Assembly: GCA_958436175.1 (NCBI GenBank)
Contig: CAUBJF010000008.1
Coordinates: 50,822 to 114,821 of the forward strand
DNA: 64,000 nucleotides
Direction: 5' to 3'
From: an uncultured Muribaculaceae bacterium
GTDB lineage: Bacteria > Bacteroidota > Bacteroidia > Bacteroidales > Muribaculaceae
The position numbers were made by a program, and so were the translations under genes. Shown here piece by piece: positions 17,964 to 25,779 of this stretch; the first letter of the stretch is position 1; the number at the start of each line of letters is the position of its first letter. Below the pieces are notes generated by a model that was given only the letters and a program-made list of their open reading frames with translations, did no database searches and was not told the DNA's origin.

Positions 17964-19394
17964 TCATGTCAGTTTATAGAAATCTTCCCAGCCGCAACGG
18001 GGTGGCATGCCCGAGAGGAGCGCGTTGGCGAAGGCATTGTTTGTGAACTGCTTGGTACGAGCGTCGAAATAGAGCTGCGTGTTGAGACGCTGTGCTATCA
18101 CACCGAGGCAGAACACCTGGCTGAGGACACCGTTGATTTCAAAGGGCGAGCGCGTCTTCTCCGTTCCCTGGCAGGCACGGAGGAAGTTCACGTAATGGTT
18201 CGAGGGGCTCTGAGGCACTTCCGGCAGGCTGCCCTTTATGTCGGCGGCATTGGCCGAGGGGATGATGCTGAGGGTGCTTCCATGGCTGCCGCCCTTGAAC
18301 GTAAGGTCGCGGCCATAGAGAATCTTTCCGGGATTCAGTTCCGACACGGGAGTGTTGCCCTGGTTGGTCGAAGGCACATCGGGATTATACTCCGACGCGC
18401 CGTAATTGGACGGGATGGGCGGCAGGTTGTCGATGCCGTCGTACCATGTCACGTCGCAGGGCGGCATGCTGCCACGGGCCGGGAAGCGGAACTTGATCGT
18501 CGAGGAATAGGGATAGAAATATGCGTTGTGACCCTTGGCGTACTCCATCCTGATTTCGTAGGGAAGGCCGAGCTCGAGGAACTCGTGAGCCGTGTCGAGG
18601 AGGTGTGCGCCCCAGTCGCCGAGTGCGCCCATGCCGTAGTCGTACCAGCAGCGCCAGTTGCCCTGGTGGTACTTGTCGGAGTAGCCGTGGTACTGGCACG
18701 GGCCGGTCCATGTGTCCCAGTCTATCTGCCCGTTGGGCATCTTCTCGAAGCCGGGCATATGGAGCATGGCTGAATCATAGCCATGCCAGCGGCGAGGATT
18801 GTTCATGTGGGCCGTAATGGCGGTGATATCCTTGATTATACCGGCATCTTTCCATGCCTTGAACTGGAAATAGTTAGCCTCCGAATGACCCTGGTTGCCG
18901 ACCTGTGTGGCTACCTCGGGGTGACGGCGCGCCATCTCCATCATAAGTTCGCCCTCAAGGAAGGTACGGCACATCGGTTTCTCGACGTAGATATGCTTGC
19001 CGTTCGCTATGGCGAGCATGGCGATAGGGAAGTGCATATGATCAGGCACGGAGGCGCAGACGGCATCGAAATCGCCGGAAGCCTTGTCGAACATCTCGCG
19101 GAAATCGCGGAAACGCCGTGCCTTGGGGTACATGTTCATCACCTTCTGCGTGTGCGGCGCCCCCATATCGATGTCGCACAGGGCGGTCACCTCGACCATG
19201 CCCGTACGGGCGAACTCGTCGATGTTCTGCTCGCCACGGTTGCCGATGCCTATATAAGCTATCTTTACTTTGCCGTCGCGGCTGCCACCGGCTGCCGCCG
19301 AGGGTTCCGCAGCGAAGATACGGCCGGCACCCCCGAGCCCCACGCTGACGGCGGAAGCTCCGAGTGCCTTGATGAAATCTCTTCTGGATGTCAT
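17964..19394 (-). CDS. Tat-exported Gfo/Idh/MocA family oxidoreductase
   Basis: The 476-residue protein belongs to the NAD(P)-dependent sugar oxidoreductase family. The start at 19394 begins MTSRRDFIKALGAS, a twin-arginine signal, so folded cofactor-bound protein is probably exported. The Rossmann start is KIAYIGIGNRGEQN near residue 45, and the catalytic Lys is in YVEKPMCRTF. The C-terminal domain includes DWGAHLLDTAHEF and a long substrate-facing region. The neighbours are a second enzyme of the same family upstream and the DUF1080 protein 16 bp downstream. The likely role is oxidation or reduction at C3 of a glycoside. Confidence 0.92.
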   Translation of the reverse strand: MTSRRDFIKALGASAVSVGLGGAGRIFAAEPSAAAGGSRDGKVKIAYIGIGNRGEQNIDEFARTGMVEVTALCDIDMGAPHTQKVMNMYPKARRFRDFREMFDKASGDFDAVCASVPDHMHFPIAMLAIANGKHIYVEKPMCRTFLEGELMMEMARRHPEVATQVGNQGHSEANYFQFKAWKDAGIIKDITAITAHMNNPRRWHGYDSAMLHMPGFEKMPNGQIDWDTWTGPCQYHGYSDKYHQGNWRCWYDYGMGALGDWGAHLLDTAHEFLELGLPYEIRMEYAKGHNAYFYPYSSTIKFRFPARGSMPPCDVTWYDGIDNLPPIPSNYGASEYNPDVPSTNQGNTPVSELNPGKILYGRDLTFKGGSHGSTLSIIPSANAADIKGSLPEVPQSPSNHYVNFLRACQGTEKTRSPFEINGVLSQVFCLGVIAQRLNTQLYFDARTKQFTNNAFANALLSGMPPRCGWEDFYKLT

Positions 19395-19398
19395 AGGT

Positions 19399-19647
19399 TT
19401 ACTTTTTTGTTTTGATTTTCCGCCAGAGGCTGATGATGCCGTAAGCCAGGATGCGCACCACGACGGTAAGCGCATATATGACTACGGTGCAGACAAGGAC
19501 GTAGAATAAAGATGAATATATCTCGCTCACGGGCGCGCCATAGCTCGCTACGGCCCATATGTTGAGGATATTTGCCACGACGAAGGAAGCCAGCAGCATC
19601 CATAGCTCCGTGCGCTGTCGCCGTGCGGTGATAGTGAAGTCTTTCAT
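19399..19647 (-). CDS. Small two-helix membrane protein in the oxidoreductase operon
   Basis: The 82-residue protein has two hydrophobic segments (about 16-36 and 44-70) and a basic C-terminus SLWRKIKTKK, so it is probably an inner-membrane protein with cytoplasmic ends. I recognise no family. Its start overlaps the stop of the upstream oxidoreductase (ATGA) and its stop lies 4 bp before the next gene's start. Such tight coupling suggests a role with the two exported oxidoreductases, for example as an anchor, but that is inference. Confidence 0.75.
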   Translation of the reverse strand: MKDFTITARRQRTELWMLLASFVVANILNIWAVASYGAPVSEIYSSLFYVLVCTVVIYALTVVVRILAYGIISLWRKIKTKK

Positions 19648-20945
19648 GATTGCTGTATCTGGACAACAGGCTGCCGGCGTGTGCCGTATGGCTCATAGTC
19701 GATTTTATATTGTTCGGGGAATGTCAGGATCTCGCCGCGCTCGATGGCCTCGTGGCCCCAGAGGCAGAGAAGGCTCGCGTAATAGCCTTCCTCGGCAATA
19801 CGTTCGGGCTGCTTTCCGGTAATGACGGCTTCGACGAAAGCTTCGGTGAGGAGCGATGTTCCGTCGCCCTTGGGACGCTCGCCGAGGATGAATTCGCCGG
19901 TGTTCTTGTTGGCCGTCTCGGGGGCCCAGCTGGTGCCTGCAAAGGGTATCTCGTCGAAGAGTTTGTTCTCCCACGAATTTATCATCTGGAGGAAAGCCGG
20001 GGCCGGGGCAACCTCTTCGAAGAAATACTTGCCGTTCTCTGGCTCGACGGTGCCGAGGTTGCCCATAATCTTTTCTTCGAGGCCGTAGAACTTGTTGGAG
20101 ATCACCGAGCCGTAGGTTATGGTCTCGCCGGTGTCGTAGCCGTAGACGCAGTGCACGTTGTCGTAGACTTCGCGTCCGTCCTTCCAGAAAGTGATGCCGC
20201 CGTGGCCCATCACCCTGTCGGGGAGTTTGCCGAGGGCCCATGTGCCGACCTGTAGCTGATGGCAGGCAAGCTCCGTCATCAATCCTCGCGACGATTCGCG
20301 GTATAGTCGCCAGTTGATGAAGCGTTCGAGTTCGGGAGTGGCTTCGCGCCGCCAGTCGCCGTTGCGGTTCCAGTAGGCATCGACATGCGACACCTTGCCG
20401 AAAAGTCCTTGATGCACAAGGTCCATGGCCTTTATATAGCGTGGGTCGAATAACCGCTGCTGGCCAGTGAAGAAGAGAAGTCCTGTCTCCATATGCTTCC
20501 GGTACATATTGAAGCATTCCTCCATCGTGTAGCCTATCGTCTTCTCGCAGTAGACATGCTTGCCGGCATCGAAGGCATCCATCACAATCTGGTAATGCTT
20601 GTGGAGAGGCACGGCGACCACGACGGCTTCCACATCCTTGTCGGCGAGAAGACGGCGGTAGTCGCGGTATACTTTCGCGCCGGGGACGATCTTCAGTGCT
20701 TCTTCGATAGAAGGCTCGTAGACATCCGCGATGGCGACTATCTCTGCCTTGGGATTGGCTGCTATAAAGCTCATCAGGAAACGGCCGCGCGACCCGGGGC
20801 CGATGATGCCGAGACGGCAACGTTCTTTCGCGGTATGATCGACATCGGCGAAGGCCGAGAGCCACGGACTCGATGCAGCAAGCACACCGGCCGCCATGCC
20901 GAGGTTGCGCAGGAAATCGCGTCGATTGATTTTATTATGATTCAT
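19644..20945 (-). CDS. Tat-exported Gfo/Idh/MocA family oxidoreductase
   Basis: The 433-residue first gene of the leftward operon starts with NRRDFLRNLGMAAGVLAASS, a twin-arginine signal. The dinucleotide-binding motif is LGIIGPGSRGRF near residue 45. The family's EKP motif reads EKT (YCEKTIGYTM); the catalytic Lys is kept while the Pro is changed. It is likely the partner of the other oxidoreductase in C3 oxidation-reduction of glycosides, together with the DUF1080 protein. Codon use matches the chromosome. Confidence 0.92.
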   Translation of the reverse strand: MNHNKINRRDFLRNLGMAAGVLAASSPWLSAFADVDHTAKERCRLGIIGPGSRGRFLMSFIAANPKAEIVAIADVYEPSIEEALKIVPGAKVYRDYRRLLADKDVEAVVVAVPLHKHYQIVMDAFDAGKHVYCEKTIGYTMEECFNMYRKHMETGLLFFTGQQRLFDPRYIKAMDLVHQGLFGKVSHVDAYWNRNGDWRREATPELERFINWRLYRESSRGLMTELACHQLQVGTWALGKLPDRVMGHGGITFWKDGREVYDNVHCVYGYDTGETITYGSVISNKFYGLEEKIMGNLGTVEPENGKYFFEEVAPAPAFLQMINSWENKLFDEIPFAGTSWAPETANKNTGEFILGERPKGDGTSLLTEAFVEAVITGKQPERIAEEGYYASLLCLWGHEAIERGEILTFPEQYKIDYEPYGTRRQPVVQIQQS

Positions 20946-20982
20946 AGGTAGGTAAAAGACTCAAGCGCAAGAAATTCATCTG

Positions 20983-20990
20983 CAAAGGTA
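20983..20990 (-). promoter_or_regulatory. -7 box for the oxidoreductase operon
   Basis: On the minus strand this reads TACCTTTG, 37 bp before the ATG at 20945. It matches TAnnTTTG. Confidence 0.5.
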
Positions 20991-21106
20991 AGCAAAAATA
21001 GCTCGGCCTCAGGCATCTTTCATCCGCTTTTTTCAAGATTTACTCACAGAGAGACACGCATGGCGTTAAATATTGCTAAAACAATCGACACAAAGCTTTT
21101 ATTCGC

Positions 21107-21114
21107 TATCTTTG
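21107..21114 (+). promoter_or_regulatory. -7 box for tmRNA
   Basis: TATCTTTG lies about 36 bp before the first base of the mature tmRNA. It fits transcription starting near 21121 and processing of a short leader. Confidence 0.55.
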
Positions 21115-21150
21115 TATGTTTTATCTGTCGCACGACAGGCCGACATAATC

Positions 21151-21547
21151 GGGGCTGACCGGTTTTGACAGCGTGTAGAAGTGGTGGGTAAGCGTGCAGA
21201 GCTTTGAGTCTATGCTCTATAATCTCAGATTTCGAACAATTTAAATGGCGAAAACAACTACGCTCTTGCTGCCTAATCGAAGTACAGTAGATTACGCTTA
21301 ATCGCCGCAACAGTTGCAGCGACAAGACATCGCCCGATTGTCCTTTTTCCGAGACTAATCGATCAGGCGGTGCAGGTAAATCGGAAATAGGGAGCCGACA
21401 TCCTCGGGAAGCTTCCGAAATCTTAGAGGATAAGGCCGTGGTTGGTAGTTTCAGGCCTGCCATAGCACGAAAACCAACTTGAGACTACGCACGTAGAAAG
21501 CTCATTAGTTCCACGTTTGGACGGGGGTTCAACTCCCCCCAGCTCCA
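21151..21547 (+). ncRNA. ssrA: Transfer-messenger RNA
   Basis: tmRNA rescues stalled ribosomes and tags their products. The 5' end GGGGCTGACCGGTTTTGACAG and the 3' end with CAGCTCC plus discriminator A pair to form the acceptor stem. The T-arm GGGGGTTCAACTCCCCC is clear. The tag frame at 21247-21276 reads GENNYALAA followed by TAA, close to the GETNYALAA tag of Bacteroides. CCA is not encoded. A minus-strand open frame across it is a shadow. Confidence 0.96.
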
Positions 21548-21556
21548 CTCGGACAG

Positions 21557-21597
21557 ATGTTTGATTTTCAGTAATTCATTGAGAATCAAACATTTTT
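21557..21597 (+). terminator. Rho-independent terminator after tmRNA
   Basis: ATGTTTGATTTTCA and TGAGAATCAAACAT form a 14-bp stem with one G-U pair around a 9-nt loop, followed by a run of T. It lies 10 bp after the tmRNA end. Confidence 0.8.
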
Positions 21598-21603
21598 ATA
21601 GTG

Positions 21604-21741
21604 TTAAGCTTCTTCTGTATGCTCACTTGCGATTGGCTTCTTATTTTCTTCAGAACTTTTATGGTGTTCATCAGTTGACAAATCACCTCTGTTGAAACGG
21701 TCAAGCGTCAACTCCTGCTCGTCTAAGTAAATCTTCAATCC
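21604..21741 (-). pseudogene. Gene tail of a decayed element
   Basis: The minus strand carries an open stretch of about 45 codons that ends in TAA at 21604 and reads GLKIYLDEQELTLDRFNRGD and on to EEA. It looks like the C-terminus of a real protein but has no start, because a stop codon lies a few codons upstream. I do not recognise the family with confidence. It supports the view that 21548-22411 is the remnant of an integrated element. Confidence 0.5.
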
Positions 21742-21784
21742 GAACAAATACAACTTTTAAGTTGTTAAGCTCGAAGAGAATTAT

Positions 21785-21792
21785 TATCTTTG
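21785..21792 (+). promoter_or_regulatory. -7 box for the toxin remnant and antitoxin
   Basis: TATCTTTG lies 15 bp upstream of the ATG at 21808 and is a strong match to the -7 consensus. Confidence 0.55.
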
Positions 21793-21807
21793 CACAAAAT
21801 CTCAGAC

Positions 21808-21864
21808 ATGGAATTTGACAGGATTACAGACAACGAAAATCTCTGGGCAGTAAGGTATAAATGA
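21808..21864 (+). pseudogene. 18-codon remnant of a type II toxin gene
   Basis: The frame starting at 21808 reads MEFDRITDNENLWAVRYK then TGA. This resembles the N-terminus of toxins encoded ahead of this HTH antitoxin family in Bacteroidales, which run far longer. The stop overlaps the antitoxin start (ATGA), so translation coupling survives although the body of the toxin is gone. The loss looks like a clean internal deletion rather than random decay. That is inference from the layout. Confidence 0.6.
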
Positions 21865-22178
21865 AAACCAGAGAAGAAATACTATCGCGGCTAAAAGAGC
21901 ACGAAAGCGCGACTCCCTCCCGTTGGCGGGAGAATGCCGAATGGCGTATGGCGAATAAGTCGTGGCTTCGCTATTCGCAACGCATAGCCATGATGATGCT
22001 CGACAGAATGGAAGAGCTTGGGCTTACACAAAAATCGTTAGCCGCAAAGATGGGGTGCTCTCAGCAATATATCTCAAGAGTCCTGAAGGGTACGGAAAAC
22101 CTCTCGATCGAGACTATCTCCAAAATAGAATCTGCACTTGAGCTGGAGATTCTTGAGCCTGCATTTGCGTCCCGCTGA
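21861..22178 (+). CDS. HTH (XRE-type) antitoxin, now without toxin
   Basis: The 105-residue protein has an N-terminal EEILSRLKEHESATPSRWRE region and an XRE helix-turn-helix at about residues 50-95 (LGLTQKSLAAKMGCSQQYIS, then GTENLSIETISKIE). It resembles HigA-like antitoxins. Such proteins bind and neutralise the partner toxin and repress their own promoter. Here only 18 codons of a toxin remain upstream, so the protein is probably an orphan that could still repress its promoter or neutralise related toxins. Confidence 0.85.
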   Translation: MKTREEILSRLKEHESATPSRWRENAEWRMANKSWLRYSQRIAMMMLDRMEELGLTQKSLAAKMGCSQQYISRVLKGTENLSIETISKIESALELEILEPAFASR

Positions 22179-22278
22179 TAGTGCAAACATTCGACATAAG
22201 AATCGTTAAAACTAACCTTCCGACTTGATTCTCAGCGAATAATTTGCTAACTTTCCACTACCTGAACACCTCATTTCA

Positions 22279-22411
22279 GTAACGGCAAGAGAGCCGTCGA
22301 GAGATACGGAGTTTTCCGTTACCATCTCGTTACCACTTGCTGATACCCCATATCTATATCATTGATATAACTGCATTTGGAGTGAAAGGTTCAAGTCCTT
22401 CCAGCTCCACT
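22279..22411. repeat. Likely attachment-site remnant (partial copy of the tmRNA 3' end)
   Basis: Positions 22401-22411 (CCAGCTCCACT) repeat 21539-21549 at the tmRNA end, and the preceding GGTTCAA at 22389-22395 matches the T-arm. Just upstream are GTAACGG (22279-22285) and two CGTTACCA copies (22317-22324 and 22328-22335), which resemble integrase arm sites. Together they suggest the distal att site of an element that entered ssrA. Confidence 0.6.
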
Positions 22412-22492
22412 ATTTAGTTCTTTGCCGGGGCAAAGCGCCTGCGGCGATGACCGGACACCTTCCGGACGACACAAGACTAAATTAAGACAAGC

Positions 22493-22522
22493 CGCGCAAT
22501 ATCAGCATATTGCGCGTTTTTT
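22493..22522 (+). terminator. Rho-independent terminator
   Basis: CGCGCAATAT and ATATTGCGCG form a perfect 10-bp stem with a CAGC loop and are followed by six T. It may be the original terminator downstream of ssrA before the insertion. Confidence 0.8.
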
Positions 22523-23112
22523 GTCGTTGCTCTATCGACTCAGGACCGATTCCGGACTGAAAAACATATCTCCGTTGTTGACCGATCCAACTCCCTAATT
22601 CTCAAAAGCCTCAAATAATACCCAACAAAAAGCAAATCCAACTAAGGACATTATCGTCTCAGAGCCATACGGTTCTGAGTCCTCGTTGTTTAGCAAGCAT
22701 CCAAATCTCTATAAAAGAGAGTCTTTATAGATGCAAAGATACAAAACTATCTTGAAAAGACACCCCCTATGCTTATTTTTCTGCGGACAGCCTGCTTTTT
22801 TTCATCTCCGAAGTGATATTGTTTAGCTATACGCCTGACATAATAAGCGTAATCTATTATATCTCAATGAAATGAATTCAGTCACAATCTCTTTTATAGA
22901 GATGGCTTTCCCATTCGACATTTTTACGGAAAAAATCAATCCGTTTTTTGAATTTTTTTCTGAATGTGTCTATAATAATATCAAGAGACAGCCGAATCGC
23001 TTGAAAGGAAGTAGGCATTTTATCCTTAAGATTAAATACCAGGCTGTTATCAGGAAGACAATAAGAAAGAAGCAACACAAACTTATAGATAATGTGCTTA
23101 GGAATTATCGCC
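22523..23112. other. Intergenic region with a leftward promoter and a possible small RNA
   Basis: I see no convincing gene. On the minus strand TATCTTTG at 22734-22741 is a good -7 box pointing left. Downstream of it a hairpin (22658-22679, CTCAGAGCC/GGTTCTGAG) could belong to a small RNA, but no T-run follows. An open frame at 22872-23120 is AT-rich and low in complexity and is not supported as a gene. A repeat of a later sequence lies at 22991-23016. Confidence 0.4.
22991..23016 (+). repeat. 26-bp repeat, copy 1 (left of the SPFH/LRR array)
   Basis: This 26-bp stretch, beginning GCCGAATCGCTTGAAAGGAA, matches 31827-31852 with two differences, and weaker similarity continues on both sides. 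The copies lie in the same orientation, one upstream of the gene array starting at 23113 and one upstream of the RiPP precursor. Confidence 0.8.
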
Positions 23113-23946
23113 ATGAATGAATACGTGAAATATTGGGACGATGTCATCTGCCGATGGGCTGATGGCGATGGCACTGTGCCTGAGTCGGAGGTATGTTGGT
23201 TTGTACCAGGTTCGACTCTACACCGCGACCTGATGCCTGAGCCTTATTGGGGCAATCCTGACAATTGTTCGGCAGTGCTGCTCAATTACAATCCCGGCGG
23301 ACCGGACGGCACTCCGCTGCCCGACGATAACTGCCATATCAACAATGTCCGAAATGCCGTTGCCATGAAGATGTCGGGGGCAATGCACGGTTGCTACAGC
23401 CGCATCGCACTCGAATTTCCATGGCTCGATAAAACTGACCGCCAGGACTTCACGTCAATGCCAAGCCATCTCCCTACAAAACGGTGGATGTGTCAGCGCA
23501 ATGGCTGGATCTCCCGTCTGGCAAAGAGCGACAAACGTCCTTTCTTCCTCGACCTCTGCGGATGGCATTCCAAAAACTGGCGTCTCGGCAATTATACTCC
23601 CGAGATAAAATCCTATATCGCAGAGCATATCATCCCTGTGCTCGACCAGGCAATACGCAAGTCCGACCTTGGCATAGGGCTATGTGTCGGCAAACAGCTC
23701 GGCGACGAGGTGCTCGGAGAGCTTGGATTCTCGGAAGTTACCGCTGACCTTGGATTCAAGACGGATAATACGGACCGTGGCTGGATGCCGCTGCCCGATG
23801 TCAACCGGTGGTATCGCATTTATCGCTCTGACGACGGACTATACGTCATCAACACGTGGACTCTCGGATCCAACCGCCAGCCCGGAGCTCGATTCCATGA
23901 ATACGAAAAAGAAATAATAGACAAAATCAGAGAATATAAACAATGA
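23113..23946 (+). CDS. Unknown protein, possibly UDG-fold
   Basis: This 277-residue protein opens the rightward array. I do not recognise it firmly. The segment SAVLLNYNPGGPDGTPL near residue 60 resembles the nucleotide-pocket strand and loop of uracil-DNA-glycosylase-like proteins, and a later LGIGLCVGKQLG could be a second strand of that fold; this is a weak lead. The protein is rich in Trp and Cys and has no signal or membrane segment. I start it at the ATG at 23113 (MNEYVKYW) rather than 21 bp earlier, because the extra residues are not protein-like. It overlaps the next gene by ATGA. Confidence 0.75.
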   Translation: MNEYVKYWDDVICRWADGDGTVPESEVCWFVPGSTLHRDLMPEPYWGNPDNCSAVLLNYNPGGPDGTPLPDDNCHINNVRNAVAMKMSGAMHGCYSRIALEFPWLDKTDRQDFTSMPSHLPTKRWMCQRNGWISRLAKSDKRPFFLDLCGWHSKNWRLGNYTPEIKSYIAEHIIPVLDQAIRKSDLGIGLCVGKQLGDEVLGELGFSEVTADLGFKTDNTDRGWMPLPDVNRWYRIYRSDDGLYVINTWTLGSNRQPGARFHEYEKEIIDKIREYKQ

Positions 23947-25673
23947 GCGACAGAATATCGACCAAGGCCGGAATCTTTGAGAGCGGCGATAAGGATGCGG
24001 ATGGCGTGCAGTACAAGGACGGCCGTCTCATCGCCTGCCGCAACCTGAAACTGACAGAGTATGCCGTTGCCTATGGTACGGAGGTGATCTGCGACCGTGC
24101 TTTCATGAACATGAAGGAGCTTCGGAGCGTCAGGTTGCCGGATTCACTGCGGGCCATAGGCGAATCTGCCTTCTCGGGGTGCAAGGCACTCGCTGACATC
24201 ACCATCCCCGATGGTGTGACGGAAATCCGCCAGGTTACCTTCCGTGACTGCGACTCGCTCGCCGCCATCGAGCTGCCGGCTTCGGTAACTGAAATCGACA
24301 AGTTCGCTTTCGGTCGCGGCCTTACAACCCTTGTCGTCAACGCACCCGAGATGACAATCGATAAATATGCTTTCATGAACGCCCGCGACTTCGCCACACT
24401 GATGGTGCCCGCAGTCCGCGCCGATTACTACCGTGGTTTGCTTGCCGCCATGCGGGTGAAGGCAGATGTGGAGGAGATTGAAGACAAGACCGAAGAACCT
24501 GCGTCGCTGCTCGACGCTTTTGTGGCCGATCCGGATAAGGTGACGGAGGAAACTAAAGGAATATTCAAATCAAACGATATTGAAGAAGAAAAAAAGATGA
24601 AGACCGTTACTGTTGAGGTTTTCGGCAAGGAACTTTTTCTCGAGCCCAAGGATCCTGATGAGGAGGAAGTATATGACGCCTATTCCCGCTTTAAACGGAA
24701 CGGCATGGTCTTTACCGTCGATGGCAGCGAATACGGGTCTATTGATCTCGGAATAGACTATAATGTACTGACGCAAGAGCAGATTGACGAATTCAAGGAT
24801 TTTGATGTGGCAAAATTCTTTGAGGAAAGCGGAGCGAAAGAAGGTATGCTCTACACCAACAAGGCATGGACCACTATTGAGATAGAGATACCCGAGGATG
24901 AGGAGTTCAAAGCCAATAAAGCATGTCTTGTGACGAAAAAGTTCCTTTATCCTGATGGCAATTCCGATGTGACAGTCTGCGCCTTCGGCTACGACGGCAA
25001 GCTGTATGACTGTGCTCCCGGCGATTCGAACGGCATATCCGGCGAAAAAATCTGGCCCTACGACCCCGATGCCGAAAAAGAAGATGATGACGATTGGGGC
25101 GGCTGTGACGATGAAGTACCCAAAGAAGAAGAAGACTTCGCAGAAGAATCTCAGCCTGAAAGCGTATCGGAGAATGACTGCTTCAAGATAGAGATCTATG
25201 GGTGGGAGACTTTTCTTGATGCCTTTGATGAAGGCAACGAGAATGTGGCAACTCGAAGTGGAATAGGATTGCCAAAACTCATAGTCGATGGCAATGAATA
25301 TGCAATGTCTGAGTTATCATCGGAAGCAGAATTAGTCTCAGCTAAAACTTCTGCACATTATAAAGATATTGTTGTGACTGAGCTCGCTGATTATTCAGAT
25401 GCAGCAAGCATTTATCGGAAGCTTCGCAAGGGAGCAGTGGTTCTGGAGGTTCCAAACAATGGCAAAAAATTCAATCCCAAACTGGCCGCTGTAATAAAGC
25501 GAAAGTTCAAATATGCATATCATCCAGCAGCCGGAGAGTTCTACCCGACAACGGAAGAGGAGGTAGTCGTAGGATTTATCTACGATGGTGAGGCCTACAA
25601 CGTGAATCCAAAGCTTAATGATGAATGCTCTGAGGATGAAGTATGGTGGACAGGATGTACCGATTCTGAATAA
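23943..25673 (+). CDS. Cytosolic leucine-rich repeat protein with acidic C-terminal region
   Basis: The 576-residue protein has LRR_5 (BspA-like) repeats in its first 180 residues (RAFMNMKELRSVRLPDSLRA, SAFSGCKALADITIPDGVTE and so on) but no signal peptide, so it is probably cytosolic. After KKMKTVTVEVFGKELFLEP comes a region of two related halves. Both contain a VFGKELF- or IYGWETF-type strand followed by a modelled ligand-like fold with KKFLYPDGNSD- or KRKFKYAYHPA-type segments. The two are separated by an acidic linker (EKEDDDDWGG). The function is unknown. Translation is coupled to the preceding gene. Confidence 0.8.
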   Translation: MSDRISTKAGIFESGDKDADGVQYKDGRLIACRNLKLTEYAVAYGTEVICDRAFMNMKELRSVRLPDSLRAIGESAFSGCKALADITIPDGVTEIRQVTFRDCDSLAAIELPASVTEIDKFAFGRGLTTLVVNAPEMTIDKYAFMNARDFATLMVPAVRADYYRGLLAAMRVKADVEEIEDKTEEPASLLDAFVADPDKVTEETKGIFKSNDIEEEKKMKTVTVEVFGKELFLEPKDPDEEEVYDAYSRFKRNGMVFTVDGSEYGSIDLGIDYNVLTQEQIDEFKDFDVAKFFEESGAKEGMLYTNKAWTTIEIEIPEDEEFKANKACLVTKKFLYPDGNSDVTVCAFGYDGKLYDCAPGDSNGISGEKIWPYDPDAEKEDDDDWGGCDDEVPKEEEDFAEESQPESVSENDCFKIEIYGWETFLDAFDEGNENVATRSGIGLPKLIVDGNEYAMSELSSEAELVSAKTSAHYKDIVVTELADYSDAASIYRKLRKGAVVLEVPNNGKKFNPKLAAVIKRKFKYAYHPAAGEFYPTTEEEVVVGFIYDGEAYNVNPKLNDECSEDEVWWTGCTDSE

Positions 25674-25779
25674 ATCTATTGGTGAGACGGTTTTGTCGAT
25701 GGCTGCTGCATTGAGGAGTCTGCTACAGTAGATTGCACATCTTTGCAGGAGTGTTAGAGTATTGAAATAAAGACCGACA

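Noticed and set aside
21044..21463. 139-codon open frame on the minus strand
   Set aside because: It lies across tmRNA, has no family resemblance and is explained by the RNA gene.
22380..22411. tRNA gene
   Set aside because: Only the T-arm and acceptor 3' half are present; there is no anticodon arm. It fits a tmRNA-derived att remnant better.
22872..23120. 82-codon open frame rich in Phe, Ile and Lys
   Set aside because: It is AT-rich and low in complexity and overlaps the start of the next gene. Only its middle resembles the sequence after the 67-residue gene, through the 26-bp repeat, and that looks like repeat rather than protein conservation.
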